A stretch of 37,187 nt of DNA from an uncultured Alistipes sp. (GTDB lineage Bacteria > Bacteroidota > Bacteroidia > Bacteroidales > Rikenellaceae): NCBI GenBank assembly GCA_900768015.1, contig CAAGBI010000068.1, positions 1-37,187 of the forward strand, in the 5' to 3' direction. The notes beneath the pieces were generated by a model that was given only the letters and a program-made list of their open reading frames with translations, had not been told where the DNA came from and ran no database searches. Positions 1-6,738 of this stretch are shown one piece after another; the stretch's first letter is position 1; every line of letters starts with the position of its first letter. Both the position numbers and the translations under genes were made by a program.

Positions 1-84
1 GAGCGAATGGGAAATACATTCCAGTATGTCCCATCCGCTCTTTCTCTTTATCGGCGCCAAATTAGCACCACTCTGACAAGAAAT
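1..84 (+). repeat. Partial copy (copy 0) of the stop-adjacent structured repeat
   Basis: The first 40 bases form a hairpin with arms GAGCG-A-ATGGGA (1-12) and TCCCAT-C-CGCTC (28-40), including the A:C mismatch also seen in the copies at 12493 and 19349. The right end, CACCACTCTGACAAGAA (67-82 region), resembles the right arm CCACTTCTGACAACGAAG of the copy at 18048. The left outer arm would lie before base 1, so the gene it abuts cannot be seen. Family membership is inferred from these two matches. Confidence 0.6.
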
Positions 85-116
85 TGGGTGGTGGGGAGTG
101 GATGGCTCCACTCCTT

Positions 117-147
117 TTTGTTTATATGGGTAAATTGACTATCTTTG
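117..147 (+). promoter_or_regulatory. Bacteroidetes-type promoter for thiL
   Basis: TTTG at 117-120 is followed after 19 bases by TATCTTTG at 140-147, an exact match to the Bacteroidetes sigma-ABfr pattern (TTTG, about 19, TAnnTTTG). The -7 box ends only 5 bases before the ATG at 153, so the transcript would start at or beside the start codon and be leaderless or nearly so. Confidence 0.7.
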
Positions 148-152
148 TGCCT

Positions 153-1088
153 ATGAAAAAGAGCGAATTCTCATTTATTGACGACATAGCCAAGACCTTT
201 GGCGCGTTGCCTCACAATGGCTTCGAGCCTATTGGCGACGACTGCACCGTACTCGATATGGGTGCCGATGCGCTTGTTATCTCCACCGATATGCTTGTCG
301 AGGATGTCCACTTTCTGCGTGGCGCATCGTCGGCCGAGGAGGTGGGCTACAAATCCCTTATGGTAAACCTCAGCGATGTTGCGGCGATGGGTGCTACGCC
401 CACCGCGGTACTCCTGTCGTTGTCGCTCTCGGAGGCTACGCAGGGCGAGTGGGTTGAGGGCTTCATGCGAGGCTTCTACGAGGGTTGTACGAAGTATGGC
501 GTGGCACTCGTGGGTGGAGATACTACAGCGTCGCGCGATAAGGTCTGCATAAATGTAGTAGCCATAGGCCGCGCACCGAAGTCGAATATCAAGCGTCGCT
601 CCGCTGCCAAGGTGGGTGACAAAATTTGTGTAACGGGTAAGTTAGGTGCTTCGTCTAAAGGTCTTGTCGATATAATGTTTGGCGACCTCAATACCTCGGC
701 AGCGAAGATTCACCGCCGTGCCCAGGCGCGTATCGAGGAGGGAAAGTTGTTGGGCGCGTGCGAGGCGGTACACGCCATGATGGATGTCTCGGATGGCATA
801 GCTTCGGATATTAAGCACATCATGGAGCAGTCGGCTGTGGGTGCGGAGATAGAGTTGTCGAAGGTGCCCACGGACTACGATATTCGCTTTGCAACAACGG
901 GTGGCGAGGACTATGAGCTGCTTATGACCGTTGACCCCGCGCGCTTTGATGAGGTGGCTGAGGCGTTACGCTCGGCTACGGGCACGGAGCTTACGGCGAT
1001 AGGTCGTATCGTCGAGGGTAACGAGCTACAGTGGCTTGATAATGGTGCGCCCGCGGGGATTGAATTAAAAGGTTTTACTCACTTTTAG
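153..1088 (+). CDS. thiL: Thiamine-monophosphate kinase ThiL
   Basis: Phosphorylates thiamine monophosphate with ATP to give thiamine diphosphate, the last step of cofactor synthesis, in the cytosol. From the ATG at 153 the protein has 311 residues, normal for ThiL. The AIRS/PurM-like fold is supported by GDDCTVLDMG (28-37), STDMLVEDVHF (44-54), NLSDVAAMGATPTA (72-85, Mg and nucleotide site), VALVGGDTT (117-125), MDVSDGIASD (210-219) and GGEDYELL (250-257). An in-frame ATG at 84 exists, but the promoter boxes at 117-147 lie downstream of it and the extra 23 residues match nothing in the family, so 153 is preferred. Its last 14 bases overlap the convergent wzx gene. No TPP riboswitch is visible upstream. 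Confidence 0.93.
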   Translation: MKKSEFSFIDDIAKTFGALPHNGFEPIGDDCTVLDMGADALVISTDMLVEDVHFLRGASSAEEVGYKSLMVNLSDVAAMGATPTAVLLSLSLSEATQGEWVEGFMRGFYEGCTKYGVALVGGDTTASRDKVCINVVAIGRAPKSNIKRRSAAKVGDKICVTGKLGASSKGLVDIMFGDLNTSAAKIHRRAQARIEEGKLLGACEAVHAMMDVSDGIASDIKHIMEQSAVGAEIELSKVPTDYDIRFATTGGEDYELLMTVDPARFDEVAEALRSATGTELTAIGRIVEGNELQWLDNGAPAGIELKGFTHF

Positions 1089-2532
1089 CGAGCATACCCC
1101 TCAATATAGCGATGCCCTCGCGTAGGGCACGGAGGCGGAATATCCACGCCAAGAGGAGGTAGAGAGCACCGCCCGCGCCAATCATGGTGGCGAGGCGTAG
1201 TGCGATATGTAGTGATGCGATGTGTGGGGCAATGAGGTATAGCGCGCCAAACATCACCGCAGCAATGGCGAACGAAGGGGCAATTGTGCGCAGTAGCGCC
1301 GCGAAGTTAGTACTCATATAGCGCATCGCCATGCCCGTATTAAGCAGAAACTCCACCGCCGCCATAGCCGTCATACCCCAAGCAATAGCCTCGACACTCT
1401 GTGGTATGGTGTAGCACAATACGGCGGTCATAATCAGGCGCTTAACAATCTCGAGGCGCACGATAACCTTACCGTCGCTCTTGGTTTTCAGTATGTTATA
1501 CGACACAATGGCAAGGGGGTAGAACAATCCCGAGAGCGCCAAAATCTCAAAATAGGGCACCGTGGGCATCCACTTCTCGCCCAAAAGCAGCATAAACATA
1601 TCCGAGGCAATAGCCACAAAACCGAGCATAAGCGGGAATATCGCGAACGATAAGAGGCGCTCTATGCGCAGGTAGCCCTCGGCGAACTTTGTCGCATCAT
1701 CCTTAATCTTAGAGAGAGCGGGGTAGGTGACACCCTGCACGGCCTGCACCGTAGATGTCACGGGTAGGTCCTTAAGTTTCTGTGCCTGAGAGTAGTAACC
1801 GAGCGTGGATGTGGTGTGCATCTTGCCGATGAAGAGCTGTGCCACATTGTTATATATGGATGCAATGAGGTCGGTAGCGAGAAGACGCAGGCTAAAGGGT
1901 GCCATGGCCTTGATAGCAGCGAAGCTGAAGCGTGCCGAGGTGCGCCAGCGGCGTATAGACCAGAAGGCCGTAGCCTTGATGCCCATCATAAGCAGGCGCT
2001 GTGCCACAAGGCTCCAGATGCCGCAACCCATGATGGCCATAGCCACAGCCACCGCACCACTAACGAGCGAGGCAACGAATACAATCTTCGAGAGGAGCGC
2101 GAAGCGGAATTCGCGTGTGTACATAACCGTCTGCACCACGCAGAGCGAGTTGATGGGTAGCACCAAGAAGAGGACGGGTGCTATCGTCCAAATTTCTGGG
2201 GAGTTGTATAGCGCGGCAATAGGGTATGCCGCAGCGGTGAGGATGCCGTACAGCACCAGCGACACCACTATATTAAATATAAGTACCGAGTGGTACTCCT
2301 CGTCGGTGGGGCTTGTCTTACGGATGAGCGTCTGCGAGAAGCCACTATCCACAATGGCCAATGCCACCGAGGTGAAGAAGGTCATAATGGCCATGACGCC
2401 AAAGTCGGCAGGGGCAAGTTGTCGTGCCACGACGATGCTCACCGCCATCTGCACAACCATAGAGAGGAACTTCTCCGTGAAACTCCACACCACGCCCTTT
2501 GCCACCTTATGTTCCAACTTCGACCCTGCCAT
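1075..2532 (-). CDS. Lipopolysaccharide/O-antigen flippase, Wzx-like (MOP superfamily)
   Basis: A polytopic inner-membrane protein of 485 residues, probably a flippase moving lipid-linked oligosaccharide across the membrane. The N-terminus, with its VVWSFTEKFLSMVVQM helix and RQLAPADFGVMA motif (near 38-49), is typical of the polysaccharide synthesis / MviN-like transporters. About 12-14 hydrophobic segments alternate with short basic loops such as RIERLLSFAIFPLMLG. It starts 6 bases after the aroQ stop and is probably co-transcribed with it. The 3' end overlaps thiL tail to tail. The dTDP-rhamnose operon at 25.4-28.7 kb could supply a sugar for its substrate, but that link is inference. The exact substrate cannot be read from sequence. 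Confidence 0.85.
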   Translation of the reverse strand: MAGSKLEHKVAKGVVWSFTEKFLSMVVQMAVSIVVARQLAPADFGVMAIMTFFTSVALAIVDSGFSQTLIRKTSPTDEEYHSVLIFNIVVSLVLYGILTAAAYPIAALYNSPEIWTIAPVLFLVLPINSLCVVQTVMYTREFRFALLSKIVFVASLVSGAVAVAMAIMGCGIWSLVAQRLLMMGIKATAFWSIRRWRTSARFSFAAIKAMAPFSLRLLATDLIASIYNNVAQLFIGKMHTTSTLGYYSQAQKLKDLPVTSTVQAVQGVTYPALSKIKDDATKFAEGYLRIERLLSFAIFPLMLGFVAIASDMFMLLLGEKWMPTVPYFEILALSGLFYPLAIVSYNILKTKSDGKVIVRLEIVKRLIMTAVLCYTIPQSVEAIAWGMTAMAAVEFLLNTGMAMRYMSTNFAALLRTIAPSFAIAAVMFGALYLIAPHIASLHIALRLATMIGAGGALYLLLAWIFRLRALREGIAILRGMLAKSE

Positions 2533-2538
2533 CGCCTC

Positions 2539-2955
2539 TTATCCGATGATATGCTCCACAGCCAAGCGGTAGGACTCCATGCCGAAGCCCATAATCGAGC
2601 CCTTGGCAACGGGAGCAATGAGCGATACATGGCGGAACTCCTCGCGCGCAAGGATTGAGGAGATGTGCACCTCGACAACAGGCACCGAGATTGCCGCGAT
2701 AGCATCACGAATAACTACCGAGGTGTGGGTATAGCCGCCCGCATTGAGGATGATGCCGTCGTAGTGGCCATCTGCCTCCTGGAGTCGGTTTACAATCTCG
2801 CCCTCGATATTCGACTGGTAGTAGTCGATGGTGTGTGCCGAGTATCGTGCGCGAAGAGCTCCGAGGTACTCCTCGAAGCTCTCACGTCCGTATATCTCGG
2901 GTTGGCGACGCCCCAATAGGTTGAGGTTCGCACCGTTGATAATCAAAATGTTCAT
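2539..2955 (-). CDS. aroQ: Type II 3-dehydroquinate dehydratase
   Basis: Converts 3-dehydroquinate to 3-dehydroshikimate in the shikimate pathway. At 138 residues it has the usual length of the small dodecameric type II enzyme. Visible signatures are NGANLNLLGRRQPEIYG (8-24), holding the catalytic Arg/Tyr lid region, then NAGGYTHTSVVIRDA (about 72-86) and VEVHISSILAREEFRH (about 94-109). The first motif is usually NGPNLNLLG and the second NPGAYTHTS, so two prolines are replaced by Ala, while the Tyr, Asn and His positions remain. It is the first gene of a two-gene minus-strand unit with wzx, 6 bases apart. Upstream lies the structured repeat at 2985-3108 and then buk. Confidence 0.93.
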   Translation of the reverse strand: MNILIINGANLNLLGRRQPEIYGRESFEEYLGALRARYSAHTIDYYQSNIEGEIVNRLQEADGHYDGIILNAGGYTHTSVVIRDAIAAISVPVVEVHISSILAREEFRHVSLIAPVAKGSIMGFGMESYRLAVEHIIG

Positions 2956-2984
2956 CGCATCTATAATAAATTAGCGCAATGTCA

Positions 2985-3108
2985 TTTATCCTTAGAAGGT
3001 ATTAGATGTGGTAGCTTATCGCAGTGAAGCAAATCCGGAGTTTACTTGGCGTAAATGAGGAATTTGCAAGCGCGTAAGATGCCGCAGATGATACCTTATT
3101 AAGATAAA
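2985..3108 (-). repeat. Stop-adjacent structured repeat, copy D (after buk)
   Basis: Read on the minus strand, the left arm TTTATCTTAATAAGGTAT (3108-3091) begins at the base after the buk stop codon. It pairs with the right arm ATACCTTCTAAGGATAAA (3002-2985), 15 of 18 positions matching. The conserved ATAAG and CTTCT motifs with a T:C mismatch are present. CATCT follows the left arm and precedes the right arm. The central hairpin at 3067-3029 has arms GCAAAT/ATTTGC, an internal loop TCCTCA/CTCCGG, and an inner stem TTTAC-GCCAA-GTAAA. This is the same subtype as the copy at 18048. It may act as the buk 3' end. Confidence 0.8.
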
Positions 3109-4176
3109 TTAGTACTCCTTAGCTACTGTCTCGCCCTTCAATACGCGAAGTGCGTTCTCTGCCAATGACTCGAGCTCGTTCTCGCCAGGGTAGATCTTGA
3201 TAGGCGCAATGAACTTACAGTAGTCAATAATGACATCGTTTACGCAGTTGTTCCATGCGATACCACCAGTAAGAAGGATGGCGTCAACCTGACCCTTCAA
3301 TACCACTGCCATCTCGCCGATGAACTTAGCTACAGAGTATGCCATAGTATCGAGCATGAAGCGTGCCTCCTGGTCGCCACCTGCTGCGCGTACCTCGTTC
3401 AACTCCTGAACATTGTTGCAGTTAACATGGTCAACCAAGCCACCCTTACCTGCCAAGAGCTTCTTAATCTCGCCCTTCTCATACTTGCCGCTGAAGCAGA
3501 GGTCTACCAAGTCGCCTGCGGGCAAAGTACCTGCGCGCTCGGGAGCGATAGGACCGTCACCATCCAATGCGTTGTTGGTGTCGATAACGCGACCCTTGCA
3601 GTGTGCCGATACAGAGATACCGCCACCCATGTGTACAACTACGAGGTTGAGATCCTCATAAGGACGACCCACCTCCTTAGCATAGCGGCGTGCGATAGCC
3701 TTCTGGTTCAAAGCGTGGAAGATAGAGCGACGAGGGCACTCCTTAAGACCGCTCACGCGAGCCATATCCTGAAGCTCGTCAACAACTACGGGGTCAGCGA
3801 TGTATGCCTCAACACCTGCTACATCTGCGATGCGGCGTGCGATGAGAGCACCAAGGTTGCTGGCGTGCTGACGCTTAGGAGCCTTGAGGTCGGCCATCAT
3901 AGTCTCGCCTACGCGGTATACACCACCCTCGATAGGGCGCATAAGACCGCCACGGCCGATAACTGCGTCGAGCTCCTCAATCTTGATACCATCGTTCTTG
4001 AGAGCCTCCATGATGATCTCCAAGCGCCAGTCGAGCTGATCTGCAACACTCTCAAAGCGTGCGATCTCCTCTGCTGAGTGGCTCAACTTTACGGTCTGCA
4101 CCTGCTCCATATCGTGGAACAACGCTACCTTAGTAGATGTTGATCCAGGATTGATGGTTAGAATTTTGTATGCCAT
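3109..4176 (-). CDS. buk: Butyrate kinase
   Basis: Catalyses butyryl-phosphate + ADP = butyrate + ATP (or the branched-chain acyl equivalent), the ATP-yielding end of butyrate formation. The 355-residue protein has the ASKHA-fold start ILTINPGSTSTKVALF (5-20), then VVVHMGGGISVSAH, NALDGDGPIAPERAG and LLTGGIAWN motifs, all typical of butyrate rather than acetate kinases. It lies 31 bases downstream of ptb and in the same direction, the standard pairing. Its stop codon is directly abutted by a structured repeat. Whether it serves butyrate production or branched-chain acid metabolism cannot be decided here, because no crotonase or acyl-CoA dehydrogenase genes are in view. Confidence 0.92.
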   Translation of the reverse strand: MAYKILTINPGSTSTKVALFHDMEQVQTVKLSHSAEEIARFESVADQLDWRLEIIMEALKNDGIKIEELDAVIGRGGLMRPIEGGVYRVGETMMADLKAPKRQHASNLGALIARRIADVAGVEAYIADPVVVDELQDMARVSGLKECPRRSIFHALNQKAIARRYAKEVGRPYEDLNLVVVHMGGGISVSAHCKGRVIDTNNALDGDGPIAPERAGTLPAGDLVDLCFSGKYEKGEIKKLLAGKGGLVDHVNCNNVQELNEVRAAGGDQEARFMLDTMAYSVAKFIGEMAVVLKGQVDAILLTGGIAWNNCVNDVIIDYCKFIAPIKIYPGENELESLAENALRVLKGETVAKEY

Positions 4177-4207
4177 AATTAGTGTTAATTCGGTTTGTTA
4201 ATTAAAA

Positions 4208-5110
4208 CTATTTTGCTGACAAGCAAGCCAAAGCGATAGAGTAGAGCTTAGTCTTAGTAGAGTCGCCGCGTGATGTCAATACGCAAGGAGCAGTAGGACC
4301 TGCAACCATAGCTGCGAGCTCAGCGCCACCAAACTTAGAGCAAGCCTTGAAGAATACATTACCAGACTCGAGGTTGGGGAACAACATACAGTCTGCGTCA
4401 CCTGCAACGGGACCAGTAAGCTTCTTGATCTTAACAGACTCCTCGTCGATAGCTACATCGAGTGCCAAAGGACCCTGGAACAATGCGTTGCCAAGCTCAC
4501 CTGCCTGACCGAGGTCAGAGAGCTCCTTAGCCTCTACTGAGCTAACTACCTTAGGAAGCAACTGCTCGCTGGGTGCCAACAACGCTACCTTAGGCTGCTC
4601 GATACCGAGGTTGTTTGCAGTCTGAATGAGGTACTTTGCAATCTGCTTCTTCTGCTCGAGGTTGGGGCAAGGAAGAACTGCTACATCGCTGACAACCAAA
4701 AGCTTGTGGTATGCAGGAACCTCCAATACTGTAACATGGCTCAAAACAGTGCCTGCGGGCAACAAACCCCACTCCTTGTTCAAGATACCGCGCATGTACT
4801 TATCAGTAGGTACAACACCCTTCATCAAAACATCGTACTCACCGTTGTGAACAGCCTTAACTGCGATCTCAACAGCCTTAACATCCTCGCTCTCGGGGAT
4901 GATAGTGTACTGGTTGATGTCAACGCCCTCAGCCTCGCAAGACTTCTTAATCTCCTCGGGGTCACCAACCAAAGTTACCTCTGCCAAGCCAGCCTTGATA
5001 GCCATATCGGTAGCACCGATAGAGTGTGTATCCTGACCGTATGCAACAATCATCTTCTTCTTACCGCGTGCCACAGCTGCAGCAACGAGCTCATCCAAAT
5101 GCTTAATCAT
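4208..5110 (-). CDS. ptb: Phosphate butyryltransferase
   Basis: Exchanges CoA for phosphate on butyryl-CoA, giving butyryl-phosphate for the kinase encoded next. At 300 residues it fits phosphate butyryltransferases (about 300) and is shorter than most phosphate acetyltransferases. The family pattern includes MKGVVPTDKYMRGILNKEWGL-type residues near 100-120, LSHVTVLEVP, VVSDVAVLPCPNL and the C-terminal NLESGNVFFKACSKFGG and VLTSRGDS segments. Gaps are 51 bases from ackA and 31 to buk, which suggests one unit ackA-ptb-buk. A phosphate acetyltransferase-like activity is possible given the ackA neighbour, but buk next door favours butyryl. Confidence 0.88.
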   Translation of the reverse strand: MIKHLDELVAAAVARGKKKMIVAYGQDTHSIGATDMAIKAGLAEVTLVGDPEEIKKSCEAEGVDINQYTIIPESEDVKAVEIAVKAVHNGEYDVLMKGVVPTDKYMRGILNKEWGLLPAGTVLSHVTVLEVPAYHKLLVVSDVAVLPCPNLEQKKQIAKYLIQTANNLGIEQPKVALLAPSEQLLPKVVSSVEAKELSDLGQAGELGNALFQGPLALDVAIDEESVKIKKLTGPVAGDADCMLFPNLESGNVFFKACSKFGGAELAAMVAGPTAPCVLTSRGDSTKTKLYSIALACLSAK

Positions 5111-5161
5111 AGTTTTAGATTTTTATTTTGTTTATGTTTAATGTCTAATTAATGTCGCAAA

Positions 5162-6364
5162 TTATTTTACAAGGCGGAATGTATCCTTAGCGATTACAAG
5201 CTCCTCATCTGTGCAGATTACGGCAGCCTTAACGCGAGAGCCCTCCTTCGAAATCTCGTAGTCTGTACCACGCTTACCGTTGTTGCGTACAGCGTCGAAC
5301 TCGAGACCCATGAACTCCATGTTCTTGAGGACATACTCACGAACCTCAGGTGAGTTCTCGCCAACACCACCAGTGAAGATTACGAGGTCTACACCACCCA
5401 TCTCAGCAGCGTACTCACCTACGAACTTCTTGATGCGGTTGCCATACATGTCGCGAGCGATGATTGCGCGCTCGTTGCCCTGGTCGTATGCAGCGTCGAT
5501 GTCACGCATATCACTTGAGATGCCTGTAAGACCCTGAACACCAGACTTCTTGTTGAGCATGTTGTCGAGCTCTGCCAATGTCATACCCTCCTTCTGTGCA
5601 ACATAAGTAGCAGCGCTAACATCCATAGAACCTGCGCGTGTACCCATCACAAGACCATCGAGGGGTGAGAAGCCCATTGATGTATCGAATGACTTGCCAT
5701 TCTTGATGGCTGTTACAGATGCGCCGTTACCGATGTGGCAAGTGATAATCTTTGAGTTCTCGAAGTCGAGACCGAACATCTCTGCACCTACGCGAGCAAC
5801 GAACTTGTGGCTTGTGCCGTGGAAACCATACTTACGAACGCGATACTTCTCGTAGTACTCATAAGGAATAGCGTACAAGTAGTTGATAGCGGGGATGGTG
5901 TGGTGGAACGATGTGTCGAACACGGCTACCTGCTTGATACCAGGAAGAACCTTCTCCATTGAGAGGATACCCTCGAGGTTTGCGGGGTTGTGCAAGGGAG
6001 CGATAGAGTACAACGACTCGATCTTTGCCTTAACCTCATCGTCTACCAAGCAGCTGTCTGTGAAGAACTCACCACCGTGTGCTACGCGGTGACCTGCAGC
6101 CTTAAGCTCGTCGAGAGACTTGATTACGCCGTGCACGGGGTTTGTCAACGCATCGAGAACGAGGCGGATACCTGTTGTGTGGTCAGGAATGGGGCAGTGA
6201 AGCTCGAACTTATCCTTACCCTGTGGCTTGTGTGTGAGGTCGCCCTCTGCCAAACCGATACGCTCTACAAGACCTTTAGCCAAGAGAGTCTGTGACTGCT
6301 CCATTACGTCGAGTACCTGATACTTAATCGACGAACTACCGCAATTGAGAACTAGAATTACCAT
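5162..6364 (-). CDS. ackA: Acetate kinase
   Basis: Makes ATP and acetate from acetyl-phosphate and ADP. From the ATG at 6364 the protein has 400 residues, the standard length. It opens MVILVLNCGSSSIKYQVL and carries VAHGGE, the catalytic-site YGFHGTSH, CHIGNGASVTAI, MGTRAGSMD and VIFTGGVGENSPEVR. The frame stays open for 36 more codons upstream, but that part spans the 5' leader, including the -7 box at 6442-6449, and matches nothing in the family, so 6364 is chosen. It heads a minus-strand cluster with ptb and buk. Partnering a phosphate butyryltransferase rather than pta is notable: no pta is seen in the window. Confidence 0.96.
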   Translation of the reverse strand: MVILVLNCGSSSIKYQVLDVMEQSQTLLAKGLVERIGLAEGDLTHKPQGKDKFELHCPIPDHTTGIRLVLDALTNPVHGVIKSLDELKAAGHRVAHGGEFFTDSCLVDDEVKAKIESLYSIAPLHNPANLEGILSMEKVLPGIKQVAVFDTSFHHTIPAINYLYAIPYEYYEKYRVRKYGFHGTSHKFVARVGAEMFGLDFENSKIITCHIGNGASVTAIKNGKSFDTSMGFSPLDGLVMGTRAGSMDVSAATYVAQKEGMTLAELDNMLNKKSGVQGLTGISSDMRDIDAAYDQGNERAIIARDMYGNRIKKFVGEYAAEMGGVDLVIFTGGVGENSPEVREYVLKNMEFMGLEFDAVRNNGKRGTDYEISKEGSRVKAAVICTDEELVIAKDTFRLVK

Positions 6365-6441
6365 AGCTTTTGATATGTTTTTTGTTGTTAATGTATCCAA
6401 ATGTATGTGGCGCGAAAAGATATGCGCTCTGAAAATCTCAA

Positions 6442-6472
6442 CAAAGATAAGAATTTTGCGACGACTTTCCAA
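6442..6472 (-). promoter_or_regulatory. Probable ackA promoter
   Basis: On the minus strand TATCTTTG (6449-6442) matches the Bacteroidetes -7 box exactly. After a 19-base spacer the upstream box reads TTGG (6472-6469), three of four with TTTG when offset by one base. Initiation near 6435 would leave a leader of about 70 bases before the ATG at 6364. It probably drives ackA-ptb-buk. Confidence 0.55.
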
Positions 6473-6676
6473 TAATTATAATAGATTTTTTTTACCTCGA
6501 TTTTTTTGTGCGCAAATCGGGCCATTTTTTATCGTTTTAGAGATTGGCTAAGTGGTTATATTGTAATGCGACATATGGCTTAATATTTGGTCAATAGTGC
6601 GCATTGTGATATTGGCGGTGGGAGGAGGGCGACAAAAAATAGTGGGGGTATACTTTTTTCTTTGAAAAAGATTTGT

Positions 6677-6684
6677 TATCTTTG
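6677..6684 (+). promoter_or_regulatory. -7 promoter box for the DUF349 gene
   Basis: TATCTTTG is an exact Bacteroidetes -7 element. At the expected upstream distance the sequence is TTTT (6654-6657) within a T-run rather than TTTG. Transcription would begin about 45-50 bases before the ATG at 6739, just ahead of a GC-rich palindromic stretch at 6693-6711. Confidence 0.6.
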
Positions 6685-6738
6685 CACGAATAATGTGCGC
6701 GCCGCGTGCATTTGAAATCATTAAAACCTAAGACTACG

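Larger units (their letters stand above)
6365..6738. other. Divergent intergenic region, ackA / DUF349 gene (374 bp)
   Basis: This gap separates two divergent genes and holds their promoters: a minus-strand -7 box at 6442-6449 and a plus-strand -7 box at 6677-6684. It is AT-rich near both genes. Between the boxes I see no coding potential, tRNA or strong hairpin. A T-rich stretch is present at 6487-6503. Confidence 0.6.

Noticed and set aside
1..152. TPP riboswitch upstream of thiL
   Set aside because: No conserved CTGAGA or second thi-box helix is present, and the promoter leaves no leader. The visible hairpin belongs to the repeat family.
1805..2572. Long plus-strand open frame opposite wzx
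   Set aside because: Its translation is basic and low in complexity with no family resemblance. It is the antisense shadow of the polytopic membrane protein gene.
2985..3108. Elements as MITEs with simple terminal inverted repeats
   Set aside because: The terminal arms differ in sequence between copies while pairing is kept, and no target-site duplication is evident. This does not fit recent copies moved by one transposase, though an old element origin is not excluded.
4177..6441. Rex operators before ackA, ptb or buk
   Set aside because: TTGTTAA-like half sites occur (near 6380 and 4195) but not as the inverted pair with the proper spacing. AT-rich leaders give such half sites by chance.
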